Shown one piece after another: positions 37,909-50,050 of a stretch of 64,000 bases of DNA. This DNA comes from Circinella minor (Eukaryota > Mucoromycota > Mucoromycetes > Mucorales > Lichtheimiaceae), in assembly GCA_016758965.1 (NCBI GenBank), contig JAEPRB010000048.1, forward strand, positions 143,057 through 207,056. The letters run 5' to 3'. The notes beneath the pieces are model-generated. The model saw nothing but the letters and a program-made list of their open reading frames with translations, was not told the DNA's origin and made no database searches. Every line of letters starts with the position of its first letter. Position 1 is the stretch's first letter. Made by a program: the position numbers and the translations under genes.

Positions 37909-39629
37909 ATGCCAGCAGCGCCAGTACACACAACGACCACACTGTTATTGGTCGTTGGTATGCTTGTATCAGGTAAATTATAAATTACTGTTTTTGACAT
38001 TTAGATTTTTATCGTAGATTCTTATCATGAAGAAATGCTGACAAATGCCATTTTTTTTGTTTAATAATAAGGTGTATGTAATACCATCTTGAACAAGTAC
38101 CAAGACATGCAATGTGTTGAATTCTGTGATGATCCTGATCCAACAAAACGGCGGTACTTTGAACAGCCAGTGTGGCAAACGTAGGCTTATTACTTTTTTT
38201 TTTTTTTTTTTTTTCACTGTTGATAAATTGTAAACGAATATTGTGTGTGAAGATAGAAGTGGAAATGATATGAATAATAAAGGGGGGAGGTAAAAATTAT
38301 TTAAGGCATAACGTTAATAAGCTGTTTATGGACGAAATTTAAGTCTTAACATGTTTGTGGGTGAAACTGCTGTCATGTTCGTATATTTATACCAAGTATA
38401 TCGGCGTCGACGTCAATCTTATGAAGCCATCCCCCCTTCTGCCAATAATCAGTTGGATGCCGCACAATTAGTTGATGATGTAGATCATGAAGTAGATAAG
38501 CAAAAACATCGTGAACCATTAGAAGGACGCAAAGCACTACTCTTTTGGATACCCACACTCTGTGATATGACCGCTACGACGGTAAATATTTATCTATTCG
38601 GATATAAACATATAATTCAAACAAGCTAACTAACTAATACTTTTTTTTTTTATCTTCCGTTACATATTATAATAATAATAATAATAAAAGATTATGAATG
38701 TTGGTCTATTATTTACTTCAGCAAGTATATATCAAATGCTCCGTGGTGCAGTTGTCATCTTTACGGGTATTTTTAGTTACTTTTTCCTTAATAGACGCTT
38801 GCGATTATTTGAATGGTTTGCACTTGGTATGGTTGTCACTGGTGTCGCCATTGTCGGTCTTTCATCATTGATTTTCCCGCAGAAAAAACCATCTGAAACC
38901 AACGGTGACATTGGTAGTACTGATGAAGCATTTGATATTATGTCTCTTGTGGGTGTTGTTCTCGTTCTTGGTGCACAATTATTTACTGCCTCTCAATTCG
39001 TCATTGAAGAAAAGATTTTGCGAAGATACCATGTTACTCCTGTAAAGGCTGTTGGACTGGAAGGTTCATTTGGTCTTGTGTCGGTCCTGGGTGCTTTACC
39101 ATTATTGCACGTGTTTTTTGGTAAACATCATGAATCATTTGATATGGAACAGGGTTTCCATGACTTTTTTGATGTTCCTACTGTTTGGAAAACAGGTATT
39201 GCCATCGCAATATCCATTGCCTTTTTCAATTGGTTTGGTCTTGCAATTACAAGCCGTATTTCTGCTACTGCTAGAAGCACCATTGATACCTGCAGGTAAA
39301 TATATATACATGTTAATCAATATTTTTTGGAGGGTGGAGCGTTTGTGTACAGGACTATATTACGAGTTATAGCAAGGTATTAATTAAAAAAAACAATGGT
39401 TTCCAATAATAGAACATTATTTATTTGGATGGTATCATTATATCTTGGTTGGGAACAGTTCTCATGGATCCAGGTGATTGGGTTTGCTGTCTTGGTCACA
39501 GGCACATTTTACTTTAATGGCGTCATCCGTTATCCTTTTGCATCGGATGAAGAGTTAGAACGAATTGAAACTGAACATGCACCTTTATTACAAGACGATC
39601 GTAATTCTTTAAACGAATCTCGTGATTAG
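37909..39629 (+). CDS. SLC35F6-like membrane transporter (drug/metabolite transporter superfamily)
   Basis: The ATG at 37909 (context AAAATATG) begins MPAAPVHTTTTLLLVVGMLVSG. About ten membrane segments follow over five exons. The phrases GVCNTILNKYQDMQCVEFC, ALLFWIPTLCDMTATT, GLLFTSASIYQMLRGAVVIF and VGLEGSFGLVSVLGALPLL are typical of SLC35F6 (C2orf18/TANGO9-like) transporters. A conserved SxYQMLRGxxVIFTGIFS segment supports the drug/metabolite-transporter fold. The last exon (after an intron near 39297-39410) gives the final helix pair FIWMVSLYLGWEQFSW and IGFAVLVTGTFYFNGVI, then an acidic tail with EHAPLLQDD, a dileucine-type sorting signal suggesting lysosome/vacuole or Golgi. The substrate is unknown. 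Confidence 0.88.
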
Positions 39630-40095
39630 AATTTTTTGTTTCTTCTCTTTAAATTTGCTCTTATTTCCCTCTCATTGGTTTGTTTGTTGTTATTTTTCTT
39701 CTTTCATTTAGTTGATGATTGGGGGGTTTTTTTTTTACTTTATAATTCACTCTCACTCCTCCAATTTTAATAATGATTTGTTTTAGTTAATTGATATGCT
39801 TTGTTTGCTTTCATGTTATTTACATAAATAAAGATCTAGAAATATATCACAAAATTGATAAACAAATAAATAAAAACATTTATGTTTTTACATTTTTATT
39901 CACTAAAAAAAAGTACAAAGGGTGTATTTGATAATGATAGAATGAGTTTCAGTTTTACAAATTTACGTAGTAAGGTATTCTATACATGTACTTTGGTAAG
40001 TATATATTGTTAAAAAAACAAAACAAAAAAAAAATGTTGAAAGTAATAACCTTAATTTATATTTGGTTTCTTTTAATCATACGATGCTTTTTTTT
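39630..40095. other. Intergenic up to the transposon cluster
   Basis: AT-rich 3' flank of the transporter gene. A T run at 40088-40099 marks the approximate left edge of recognisable DIRS-like sequence. Confidence 0.4.
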
Positions 40096-40252
40096 TTTTA
40101 AAACTATTACAAGAACATCTACCTCAAGTAGTCATGATTACCCCTTACTGGAAAACCGCCATTTGGTTTCCAGTTTTACAGATTCTCAGTATCACTCCAC
40201 CAATCTTACTCAACCCGAAAACATCCATAATACTTCCATCACCAACAGCAAT

Positions 40253-40692
40253 GGAGAATAATCTTTAACAATAAAATATAGAAATATATATACTATAAAT
40301 AATAAAATTTAATATAGATTTTAAGAATATTATATATATATTTTATGTTTTTATTTTTAATAATCAAATAATTTAATTTAATTTTTATTATAACAATTTT
40401 TATTTTGATAATTTTTCTTTTTAATAATTATTTTTATTTTTATATAGATCAAAAAAATAATAACAGATAAAAAAATTATAATATAAATAAAAAATTTTTT
40501 ATAGATTAAATAACTGGCGGAATGGTAATGAGCATTCCCCTCCTTAAACCTAGGACGAAGGACGACGGTTTACTTGATTTTGAAATAAAAAGATGATGAT
40601 GGATGTGTTGGTCCAGTCATCATGTGTTCTCATTAACAACAATTGCTTCCTTATTATAAATAATAATTATTCTATACTTAATGATTATTCTT
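40253..40692. mobile_element. MITE-like element, copy 1 (440 bp)
   Basis: Starts GGAGAATAATCTTTAA and ends TTAATGATTATTCTT, giving terminal inverted repeats of about 14 bp. It is flanked by CAAT on both sides (40249-40252 and 40693-40696). The interior is AT-rich and non-coding, with a CG-richer block near 40510-40625 that is clearly related to copy 2. Removing it with one CAAT rejoins the DIRS RT frame (PTA-IWPTTANNNW) and restores the sequence just before the YR start codon. Confidence 0.8.
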
Positions 40693-40696
40693 CAAT

Positions 40697-41698
40697 ATGG
40701 CCAACAACAGCAAACAACAATTGGAAGCTCGCCGTGTGGAAATTCTCCACACTCAATACCAACATACTGCTTTAAATCAAGAGGCTCAACAACTTTTAAC
40801 TCAACATAATTTAAGGGATACTAGCACTAACCGATCATATCAACGTGGTCAACTCTTATTTCTTAAATGGGCATCAGATAACAATATTTCTGACAACAAC
40901 TTTTCAACAATTGATTTAATCAACTTTCTCAGTACTATGAAATCAACCTATGATTATGCAATCACAACACTACAGCTATTTCGTTCGGCTGTTACTCAAT
41001 TACATCACAATCCTATTTCTCTTCGTGATGATCCTTTATTGAACAAATTTATTATCACATTAGCAGCTCAAGCGCCACCAATTCGATTACATCGACCAAC
41101 GATTGACTTACAACCTACTTTTAATTATTTATCTAATTTAAACAACGCTTCTACTACATTCGCTTCTCTTCAGGGAAAACTGGCCTTTTTACTAGGGGTT
41201 GCATGCTTCTTTCGCCCGTCTGACTTGCAAAGGATTCCTCTTGCTTCCATTCAGGTTTCTTCTGATTTTACTTTTTTGTCTCTCGAGGTTCATTGTCCCA
41301 AAGAAAAACGTCATGGTCATCGAATAATTAAGTCATTCTAAGTGCGTGCTCACAGCAAGTCGACTACTCTTTGTCCTATCCAAACTTTTCTTGCTTATCG
41401 TGATCGCCATCCTCAATGCTCTTCTATTAATTTATTTGTCAATTCAATTTCTCCTGATCAACCTCTTCAAGCCAGTACTATACAAGGATGGATTTCTCGA
41501 CTTTTGCGTAAATCTACCTCTAAACCTAGGGTTAGTCTTCGCTGCATTGCTTCCTCTTTGGCTCTGGCCTCTGGTGTTCCTAAAGAAGATGTAGTCACTA
41601 TGGGTAACTGGTCAAATTCTTTAACCTTTGAAAATCATTATCGAAGGGAACATTTGTCTCTTTTCGATTTTACAAGTATTCTTATTACTCTGGATTAG
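40697..41698 (+). pseudogene. DIRS-type tyrosine recombinase with one internal stop
   Basis: The ATG at 40697 opens 214 codons. A TAA at 41339-41341 interrupts them, and the same frame continues for 118 codons to 41698. Before the stop the protein shows QRGQLLFLKWASDNNIS (N-terminal SAM-like domain) and GVACFFRPSDLQRI, with the first catalytic Arg. After it come RVSLRCIASSLALASGV and TMGNWSNSLTFENHYRREH, with the likely nucleophile Tyr. No other lesion is seen, so the copy decayed recently or the stop is read through. Together with the RT tail upstream it marks a DIRS element rather than a bacterial-type integrase. Confidence 0.75.
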
Positions 41699-41990
41699 CA
41701 ATCATATGACTTATTTTGTATTCGAGTGTCTCATTCAATTCTAGAAGAATTTCATTCGTCACTTGAATTTTTCTATTAGACACGAGAATACAAAATAAGT
41801 TATATGATTCCCTACCCACCCTCTTCGTTTTACCCTTTCTCTCATATTATTATTATTTTATATTTTACTCAAAGAAGATCAATTATTATATATTGTATCA
41901 GAATTTTATTATATATTATTTTTCGCTGACCAATAAAAAGAAAGATTAAAAGCAATCATATGACTTATTTTGTATTCTCGTGTCTAATAG
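41699..41990. repeat. Three copies of a ~35-bp sequence in +/-/+ order after the recombinase gene
   Basis: The motif AATCATATGACTTATTTTGT followed by ATTCTCGTGTCTAATAG occurs at 41954-41990 (+). It occurs as its near-exact reverse complement at 41773-41809 (-), and in diverged form directly after the recombinase stop at 41700-41732 (+). Copies 2 and 3 form terminal inverted repeats around 144 bp of AT-rich DNA; copies 1 and 2 form a 110-bp hairpin. DIRS elements carry inverted terminal repeats plus an internal complementary region at this place, which this resembles. A small MITE (41773-41990) is the alternative. Confidence 0.7.
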
Positions 41991-42793
41991 AAAAAATATG
42001 ATTTCTTATTTCATCTGGGATAAGGAGATAATGTTCTTATAATACAACAGGTGGTATTACTAGTTTTCTGTTTTGATCTTCGTGTTCTTTTTCTTGGTAA
42101 TATTGTTGTTGAGGTTGTAATAATTCTTCCACTGCTTTGGCTGTTACTGGTATATAATGACTGTGGTACTATTGTTTGTGATAATATTGATGTGCTTTCT
42201 GCTGTGGGATTTAGTGACGATGATGAGGGTCAATAGAAGCATTAATACATAAATGGGTAGGGTATTGTGCAGATACAACCTCATATGATCTATCAGGGGA
42301 TTGCAATTGGTATTCCATTGTTTCATATACACCATTGCTATTCATTATACTATTGTATGCCACATTTCTCTTTTTCCAACAAGAGTTATAAAATGATTCA
42401 AGGTGTTCAGGTGATTTGTAAAAAAGGGTATATGGTGCCATGCCAGTATTTACACTGTTATTCCATTCACATACTACTTCATTCCAATTGATAGATAATT
42501 GATTATGATTATGTATACAGCATAATTTTTTTGAAAATAATTTGAATTCTAGTTGTGTGGTGTGTAGTGGCAATACTGCTTTTTTAACTTGTTGCTTTGT
42601 TGCAAGATAATTATATAATGCTTCTTTCAGATTATTCATAATGCCAGTGGGTATAGATAAGCGAGTACTAACAGAAATCAACATTGGAATAGTAACAGTA
42701 GTATCTGGAAGTTGTTGTGGTATATCGTGCATGTTGAGTGATTTTGATATTTCTTCTGGTATTGCTGTAATGCCAAAGGATTCCCACCCTGAC

Positions 42794-43006
42794 TGTTATA
42801 GACTAAACCCAAGTCTATAGTAATTCCAGGTCAATTTATGATACAATGGAAATAGAAAAGTGATAAAAGTGAAAAAGAGATAAAGGACTTGTTTTTATTA
42901 TTAATTGAGGGTTATAACTATTTATATGGGCTAAGCCCAATTGTACAACTCAAGCTTATTTTACTAAGCTTGGGTTCCTGGTCACAATATTACCTAAACG
43001 GTAACA
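42794..43006. mobile_element. Solo LTR (213 bp) with 5-bp target duplication
   Basis: Starts TGTTATAGACTAAACCC and ends CCTAAACGGTAACA, so the ends are the inverted pair TGTTA/TAACA. The flanking bases are CTGAC at 42789-42793 and CTGAC at 43007-43011, a perfect 5-bp target-site duplication. No internal retrotransposon sequence is present, so it is a solo LTR left by recombination. It splits the C-terminal exon of the DUF6729-type gene between the LRHN segment and GWESFGITAIPEE. Confidence 0.82.
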
Positions 43007-44461
43007 CTGACGTCAGACTGCAATCGTCCACTAGTATATCCACCATTGCATTGTGCGTCTAGTGTATTCATCCCATACTTTTGACATCAAATATAAATTG
43101 ATTCTGTTAGCCATGAATCATAGTGGCCCTCATGTCTTGTTTTATATCTGTTTTTCATACTAGCCTAGAAAATAAAGTAGTTAGCTTACAACCATCAATA
43201 AAAAAATTAATGCAGCTAAAAAAAGTTATATAATATAATGCTGCATACGTGGATATTGTGTCGTAAACGATAATCAGCAAGGATAGAATCAGTTGATTTA
43301 TGCCCGGCCCCAAATGAAGCAAATTTTCGAATGATATTCATATGAACACCCCCCTCAAGAGTGTTGTTCCCACGAGTACACCTATATAAAGGTAATTGGT
43401 TTTTGTCTTTGCCAATTTCAAAATAGAATGTCACGCCTGGAGGATCTAATACGTACATAACCACATCGAATTGTACGTATTCAAAACATTTTCAGCTTGC
43501 TCCCAAGTTTCATCGTCATATAATGTACGATTCGTTAGTGAGTATTTTTGTCGACCATACTCGTGGAATAGCAATTCAACAACAGGATACAGTTCGTTTG
43601 GTGGAGGGATTACCCGTTCTACTCGTTTCAAGACCCAAGCTAGATTTTTTGGTAACATATACTTGAATGTGACATTTTGACTTTGTGAATATGTTTCAAT
43701 GCGATCCTTCTTCTGTCATCTTTATCTATTACAAATAGCGCATCGCGTAAACGACGTGCAAATTCCTTTGCTATATGTATAAAAAATAATAAAATTTGAT
43801 AGGTATATAAAGATCCCTCATGTTATTTATATGTACTTTCAGCTACATGATCAAAGATATATGTAATATTTTAAAAATGCACATACCCAGACTGTGTTTC
43901 TTGGGGACTTTGAGCTGCGCCATTAAATGAAATAGATCTTTCAAAATTCTTGTTATGCCATAATTTTCATTTTGCTCTATTACTTCTTTTTCGGGTTGTT
44001 CTTCAAAAATATTTTCATCATACAATAATGATTCAGAATCCATATACTCCTGGCCTTGATTATCATTTTGGTATATTGACAAAGAAATTGTTGTGGGGGT
44101 TGTTGGTTGGATAGAATCATTGGATATATAATTATGATTTCCTGAATTCTTGCTACGTTCAATCAAACTATTGTACACGTTTAAAGATACCCAAGCATCG
44201 AGCCCAGCATAATATATTTGATTTGGTGACAGTAATGGACTTTCCCAATTACTTAATCTATCATCATCCCTTTTGTATAAAGGTAACCCCAACACAGCAG
44301 CACAAATGTTTGACAAGTTGGTTCTACCGTCTTAAACAGCACCTTGTTCTTTTGCAAATGAGCCTAGCTCTACTACATGTCTTCTATCAGCGTCAACTTG
44401 ATAATCATGATTGATCTTTGCAAGGCCGTTCCCCACATTACGCCCAACTTTAACAACATTG

Positions 44462-44891
44462 GAGAATAATCATTAATAATAGAATATGGTATCATATATG
44501 TTATAAATAATAATATTGAATATATATCTTAAGAATATTATTTATATATTTTATGTTTCATTTATAATAATTCAATAATTCAATTTGATTTTTATTTTAA
44601 TAGTTTTTTTTAAAAAATTTTAATTATAATATTTTTTAATAGATTGAAAAAAAGGATATTAGATAATAAAATTATAAGATAAATAAACAAATTTTTATAG
44701 ATTAATAATACCAGCGAAATGGTAATGAGCATTTCCTTTCTCTGGCTAGGACAAAAGGACGACGCCATGCTTGATAATGAGATTTAGAGATAATGGCTGA
44801 TGGTGTTGTTCAGGCCATTATGTGTTCTCAATTTAATATAACATTTTTTTATTAAATATAATTTTTAGCTAATACTTAATGATTAGTTCTC
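44462..44891. mobile_element. MITE-like element, copy 2 (430 bp)
   Basis: Begins GAGAATAATCATTAA and ends TTAATGATTAGTTCTC, the inverted complement apart from one extra base. Flanking ATTG occurs at 44458-44461 and 44892-44895 (CATT is an equivalent choice). The interior is non-coding and homologous to copy 1 throughout. It sits in the exonuclease domain of the DUF6729-type gene. Deleting it with one ATTG restores the open frame LLKSNN-VVKVGRNVGNG, which runs straight into the ExoII motif. Confidence 0.87.
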
Positions 44892-45196
44892 ATTGTTACT
44901 TTTTAACAAATCGATCAGCTTCTCAGGTAGTTCTCCATAATGCAATATAGGTAGAATTAATAGCAAATCATTATACGCAATTTGTATGACAGCTGTCTTT
45001 CCAATGTATTTTGTAACTTTATTATAGTTCCATTCAGTATCAAAACCGATTGTTATTGATCGATCATCCTGGATATCACTTAATATTTGCTCTATAGCTA
45101 TGTTTTCATCACTGACTGTACGAATATAACGAGGAGAAATGTGATCTGGAAGTGATATATAATTTGAATTATTGTTGGTGGTGTTGTTTGTTGTTG

Positions 45197-45313
<117 letters not shown>

Positions 45314-46885
45314 GTGATGTAGTTGTAGTAGCAGATAAAGGTTGATTTAGCGAAGGGATGGTTTCTTGCAAAAATCGTTTATCAGCAGCAATATTGTCTG
45401 TATAAAATATTTGAGGTTCTTGATGACCATATAAATGATATGGCTTCAACATTTGTTCAAATGATGTTTTTAAATGTGCCAGTTTTTTTGTTGGTACTAA
45501 TAGTTGGGGCCTGATCTCCTCAAACTCGTTACATACGGTATATAATGCATAAAATGTCGATTCACCGCCAACTTTTGCCATATGCTTGATTATTTTAAAT
45601 GTGTGATCTCCTTTTAAAACAACACCGTCCAACACCATCATTTCTTAATCAATAAATAATCGAAGTTGATCCATAATTGCTGTATATATCATACGTAAAT
45701 AGGTAGCTGATGGAACATAACCAGCGTATCCTAGTGGAACGTCAAAATTTGAAAATGATGGATGACTTTGATTAGCCCCACTTCCTCCAAAGAAAGATAA
45801 TTGTGAAGCGTGTTGTTGTTGATAATCAATTGAAGTTAAATATGTAAGTTGGAGACGACTGTAACGAAGGTGATCAAGTTCTTGAAGTAGATCATGTAGA
45901 CGTTCCAGTCCCATAGCATTTTGAAAGCAAGGCCGAAGTAAATCAGCAAGCTGTGTTGAAATACCACCTCGATGAGTTAGTATAGCTGGAAATATTGATT
46001 GAATGTAGTACAATAGACTATCCACGAGTTCACTATCATGACCATTAATGGTCTTTCTACATTTGTAGCATCTGTATCGTAGAGAAAAGATGTAAAAGCA
46101 ACTATATACATAATTTTATCCATATTTATTAAAATGGCTTGTTACTTTGATATAATAATTATATTAATAGTCTACAAGTCTTTATAACATTATTACCTAT
46201 CGATATCCACAATTCGGCGCGCAATCAAATCACAATTAAAACTATCACTGTGGAGTTTATCGCCATAATTTGGAGCTTGACAAAAAATATCAACAAGTTT
46301 ATCTGGAGCCCGTACAAATATACGTGGACGATAAAGTAAAGCTGGATCAAATTTCTGACGACCACAGAAACAAAAGTATGGCGATTCTGGCTCTATCCAG
46401 AATTTATGTTTGTTATACAGCATGATTTTATTATTTGTGATCTTCTTTTTTATTTTTAATAAATATTCTCGAACAGCGCCAAGGGGAGTATCATCTGGTT
46501 CTTCTTGTTGGTTATTGTTTTGTTGGCGATTTGATGAACTATCACTACCAGTATTATCATCAAGTTGTTGCTGCTGCTCTTGTTGTTCAGCCTGCTTGTC
46601 CTGTCAAGTTTCCAAACTAGTGTTTTCAATTTCAAGCATCGTATCACCAACACTTTCATTAAGAATAACTTGTTCTGAATGCTATTACGTATAAAGTATT
46701 GTTAATAATTTTATTCAGCTGATATATTTTAAAATAACTAGTATATTGTCATTTACATTTACATGGGAATGTTGAACGCGATCATTTTCTTCGTTAGGTG
46801 ATGTAGTGTGTTGGGTAGCGAGGGAATATTTATTAATAGGGTTCTTTACAGAACGAGTAGACTTCACAGCTTTTCCCATTTTCAT

Positions 46886-48119
46886 TATATACAAGAAGTA
46901 AAAAAAAAAATGTAAAGAAAGAAAGAAAATAACAACAGAACAAAAAAAAAAAAAACAAGTATAGATACGACCCTTCCTATAACAGAAACAACAGCAATGT
47001 AGCATGATCATGGTTCAGCTACTTTTCTTTTCTCACAGCAAGAAAAAAAGCATTTGATTGTTTCCACTATATAGCAATTTTATTGACCAAAAATTCCCCT
47101 GGGCATTGTAGGGTCGCCGATCCTTCAGGAGCGTCAGGTAAAATTTTCTCAACCAAATTTAAAGGATCGAAGGATTAAATTCAAGGATGGATCCTTTCGA
47201 AAGCAATAACTGAATTTTTTTCAATCAAATTAAAGGATTAGATACATGGATTAATTCCCTGGATGGACCTTGACATCATACATATACTGTATGTATCTTA
47301 TATAATCAAAAAAATTAACATAAAAAATACAGTATTAAGAAAAACAGTGAGGTTTCTTAAGTAAGAAAAAAGAAAGATAAGGTTGATTCACGACAATAAT
47401 ATATCATATAAATCAAACTTGCTAATTGACATAATTCCACAGCCAACGATTTTTCCTCTTTTTCTGTTGGTATCCGACGTCCCTTGCTTAGTGGTGGTTT
47501 TTTTAGACAATGTAAAGCATATCTTTCATTAGACGATGAAATGTGATACGTAACGAATTTGCAAAGAGATTATGATGACTACAGTTCTTTTTGGCGCTGT
47601 TAAAAAAGTATATAGATAAAATCTTACGACGCTAATGGATTTTTTAAATCAAGGAAATAGTATATAAAATAAGATTATCCTCAATTTCATCACTATTGAT
47701 GATGGGCGTATCCATCATATCGAAAAGCTCAATACGTAAGAATCTTTTTTCTAAGAGACAATGATGTATGTGTATACAAGGGTGGGGGCAAGTATTTGAA
47801 TCACTGTCTTGAGCCCTTTGGACCTCTCGTATTCTATTAGTTCTTTTTTTTGTTGAAAAGGTAATTGGCAACTGATGAAATATTAGACATCATTAACCAT
47901 GATATACTAAAACATTTAAAGTAGATTATTAACTTTTCTTTATTATTCTAGAAAATGCTAAAATTTATTCTTTTGATATATGAATCGTATCCACTAACAA
48001 GTTGCTACCCGCTATATATTTTATTTATTAAATTTAAAATAGAATTCAGTTTCAATTATTTTTGTTCTGCCTTATCGAATTTCAAACTTTTTTTTTCTTC
48101 TTTTTTTTTTTCGGTTTTC
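46886..48119. other. Intergenic with possible gene fossils
   Basis: Spacer between the DUF6729-type pseudogene and the histone deacetylase gene. On the minus strand, 47420-47530 reads ERYALHCLKKPPLSKGRRIP then TEKEEKSLAVELCQLASLIYMI, and 47644-47871 is open, ending ELFDMMDTPIINSDEIEDNL and a few residues more. These look like fossil exons of an unidentified gene but cannot be joined. A C/T-rich run precedes the 48120 start. Confidence 0.3.
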
Positions 48120-49777
48120 ATGCCTCGACGATCATACAATGACGAAAGTGTTGTTGCCACTTTCACGGAGGAAAATAATTCAAAAAAGAAATATATGTCT
48201 CCACGGTCTGTGAGATTAGCCTCTCATGATAAAACTCGTGTTGCTTATTTTCATGACGAAGGCGTTGGCAATTATCATTATGGTGTATGTTAACATATAT
48301 TTTATATATTTTCTTTTTCTTCAATTCCAACAATCGAGAACAAATACACCCGTCGCATTGGATATTTTATTTAACTTTTAACTTGTAACAACAATAATAT
48401 TTAAACTAATTTATAAATATTCGGTTTTTTAGGAACGACATCCAATGAAACCACATCGTTTAACACTCACTAATCATCTTGTACTTAATTATGGATTACA
48501 CGACAAAATGGAAATCTTTCAACCTAGACGAGCAACAGATTCAGAAATCTTAGAATTTCATGCTGACGATTATGTTGATTTTTTAAAAAGGTAAAAAATA
48601 AATAAATAAAAGTTAATGCTGAATTGTATGTAGTATAATAATAAATAAACTTTTTTTTTTAAAAAAAAATAGGGTCACACCAGATAATGCCGAACAATTC
48701 GAACAAGTATTTTCTAAATTCAACGTAGGTGATGATTGTCCAATTTTTCCAGGCATTTACGAATTTTGTCAACGTTATGCAGGTGCTACGATCGAAGCAG
48801 CACGAAAACTTATCGCCAATGGTGCTGATATTTGTATCAATTGGTCGGGTGGACTTCATCACGCCAAAAAATGTGAAGCAAGTGGATTCTGTTATGTAAA
48901 TGATATTGTGCTCGGCGTTTTGGAATTATTACGTTATTTTCCTCGTGTTCTTTACGTCGATATCGATATTCATCATGGTGATGGTGTTCAAGAAGCATTT
49001 TATTCCACTGATCGCGTTATGACGGTCAGTTTTCACAAATACAATGGTGATTTTTTCCCTGGTACGGGACATATTGATGAAATTGGATCTTCCTTGGGCA
49101 AATATTATTCTGTCAATGTACCATTACGTGATGGTATCGATGATGTTTCGTATGTTTGGTTATTTAAAGAAGTTATTGATGCAGTCATTGGTACATTTCA
49201 ACCTTCCGCTATTGTATTACAGTGCGGTGCTGACTCTCTTGGATGTGATCGACTTGGCTGTTTCAACCTAAGTATAGGCGCCCATGGAAAATGTGTACAA
49301 ATCATTAAAGAATTCAAGATTCCATTATTAGTGGTGGGAGGAGGCGGATATACGGTTCGAAACGTCGCACGATGCTGGACATACGAGACGTCTATCTTGG
49401 TCGATACAGAATTATCCAACGATTTACCACCCAATGAATATATTGATTTCTTTAGACCCGATTATCAACTTCATCCACATTTATCAGGTCGATTAAATAA
49501 TATGAATGATAGACAATATTTACTCAAGGTGCGGGAACGTGTAATGGAACAGTTACGATATTTGGATGGCGCACCAAGTATTCAAATGCAAGAAATTCCA
49601 CCAGATATCCAAGGGTTCTTGGATGGTGATGCTGAATTACGAGATGCTGAAGATGATTCAGAAATTGGTAAAGAACACCGTCGTCGAAGAGAAGTCATGG
49701 CAGAAGCAGAATGGTACGAAGGAGACGATGATAATGACGGAGAAGCTGTCGATTCTGTATGGGCCGAAGACTCGTAA
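48120..49777 (+). CDS. HOS2: Class I histone deacetylase (HOS2/HDAC3-like)
   Basis: Zn-dependent lysine deacetylase. Three exons (48120-48284, 48433-48590, 48673-49777) give 475 residues. The N-terminus adds about 40 polar residues before [20 protein letters not shown]. Landmarks are RPDN-type [28 protein letters not shown], the catalytic His pair in [20 protein letters not shown], zinc ligands in [19 protein letters not shown] and [18 protein letters not shown], and [18 protein letters not shown] with the transition-state Tyr. The DDCPIFPG and FYEGD-like acidic end match HDAC3/Hos2 more than Rpd3/HDAC1. Hos2-type enzymes act in the Set3 corepressor complex. The C-terminus is acidic ([14 protein letters not shown]). 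The gene converges on the EXD3-like gene, with 273 bp between stop codons. Confidence 0.95.
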
Positions 49778-50050
49778 AATGTATCATAATTATATCTTAT
49801 CCAATACAACGTAATGACGAAAAAAAACATATACATCTTACATATAAATATATATATATATATATCTCACTTAGTTACTCCTTTACTCTGAACCCCTTCT
49901 TTTTCTTCGTTCTACCCTCTTCTTTTTTTTTTCATTTGTACATGTTGCTTTTTATAATTGTTTATTTTTTATTTTTTACTTTTTAAAATAACAAAAAAAA
50001 AAAGGTATAAATATATCGTTTTTTTTTCTTTACACGAAAGAAAATAATGC
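49778..50050. other. Short convergent spacer
   Basis: 273 bp of T-rich DNA between the stop codons of the deacetylase and EXD3-like genes, with a TA repeat near 49847-49864. It probably holds both polyadenylation sites. Confidence 0.4.

Larger units (their letters stand above)
40096..41698 (+). mobile_element. 5'-truncated DIRS-like retrotransposon (RT/RNase H tail plus tyrosine recombinase)
   Basis: From 40103 one frame reads LLQEHLPQVVMITPYWKTA then IWFPVLQIL, which looks like the end of the RT/RNase H polyprotein of DIRS elements. It resumes after an inserted element as IWPTTANNNWKLAVWKFS and stops at 40775. An overlapping frame starts at ATG 40697 and encodes a tyrosine recombinase. RT followed by an overlapping YR frame is the DIRS layout. 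The upstream RT domain and left terminal repeat are missing, so the copy is truncated. Confidence 0.65.

Noticed and set aside
40697..41698. Tyrosine recombinase as a bacterial/phage integrase or a Crypton
   Set aside because: The overlapping upstream RT/RNase H tail points to a DIRS-type retroelement.
45645..46025. Separate small gene on the minus strand
   Set aside because: It continues the same frame as the flanking DUF6729-type segments on both sides and is split from them only by a TAA and an intron.
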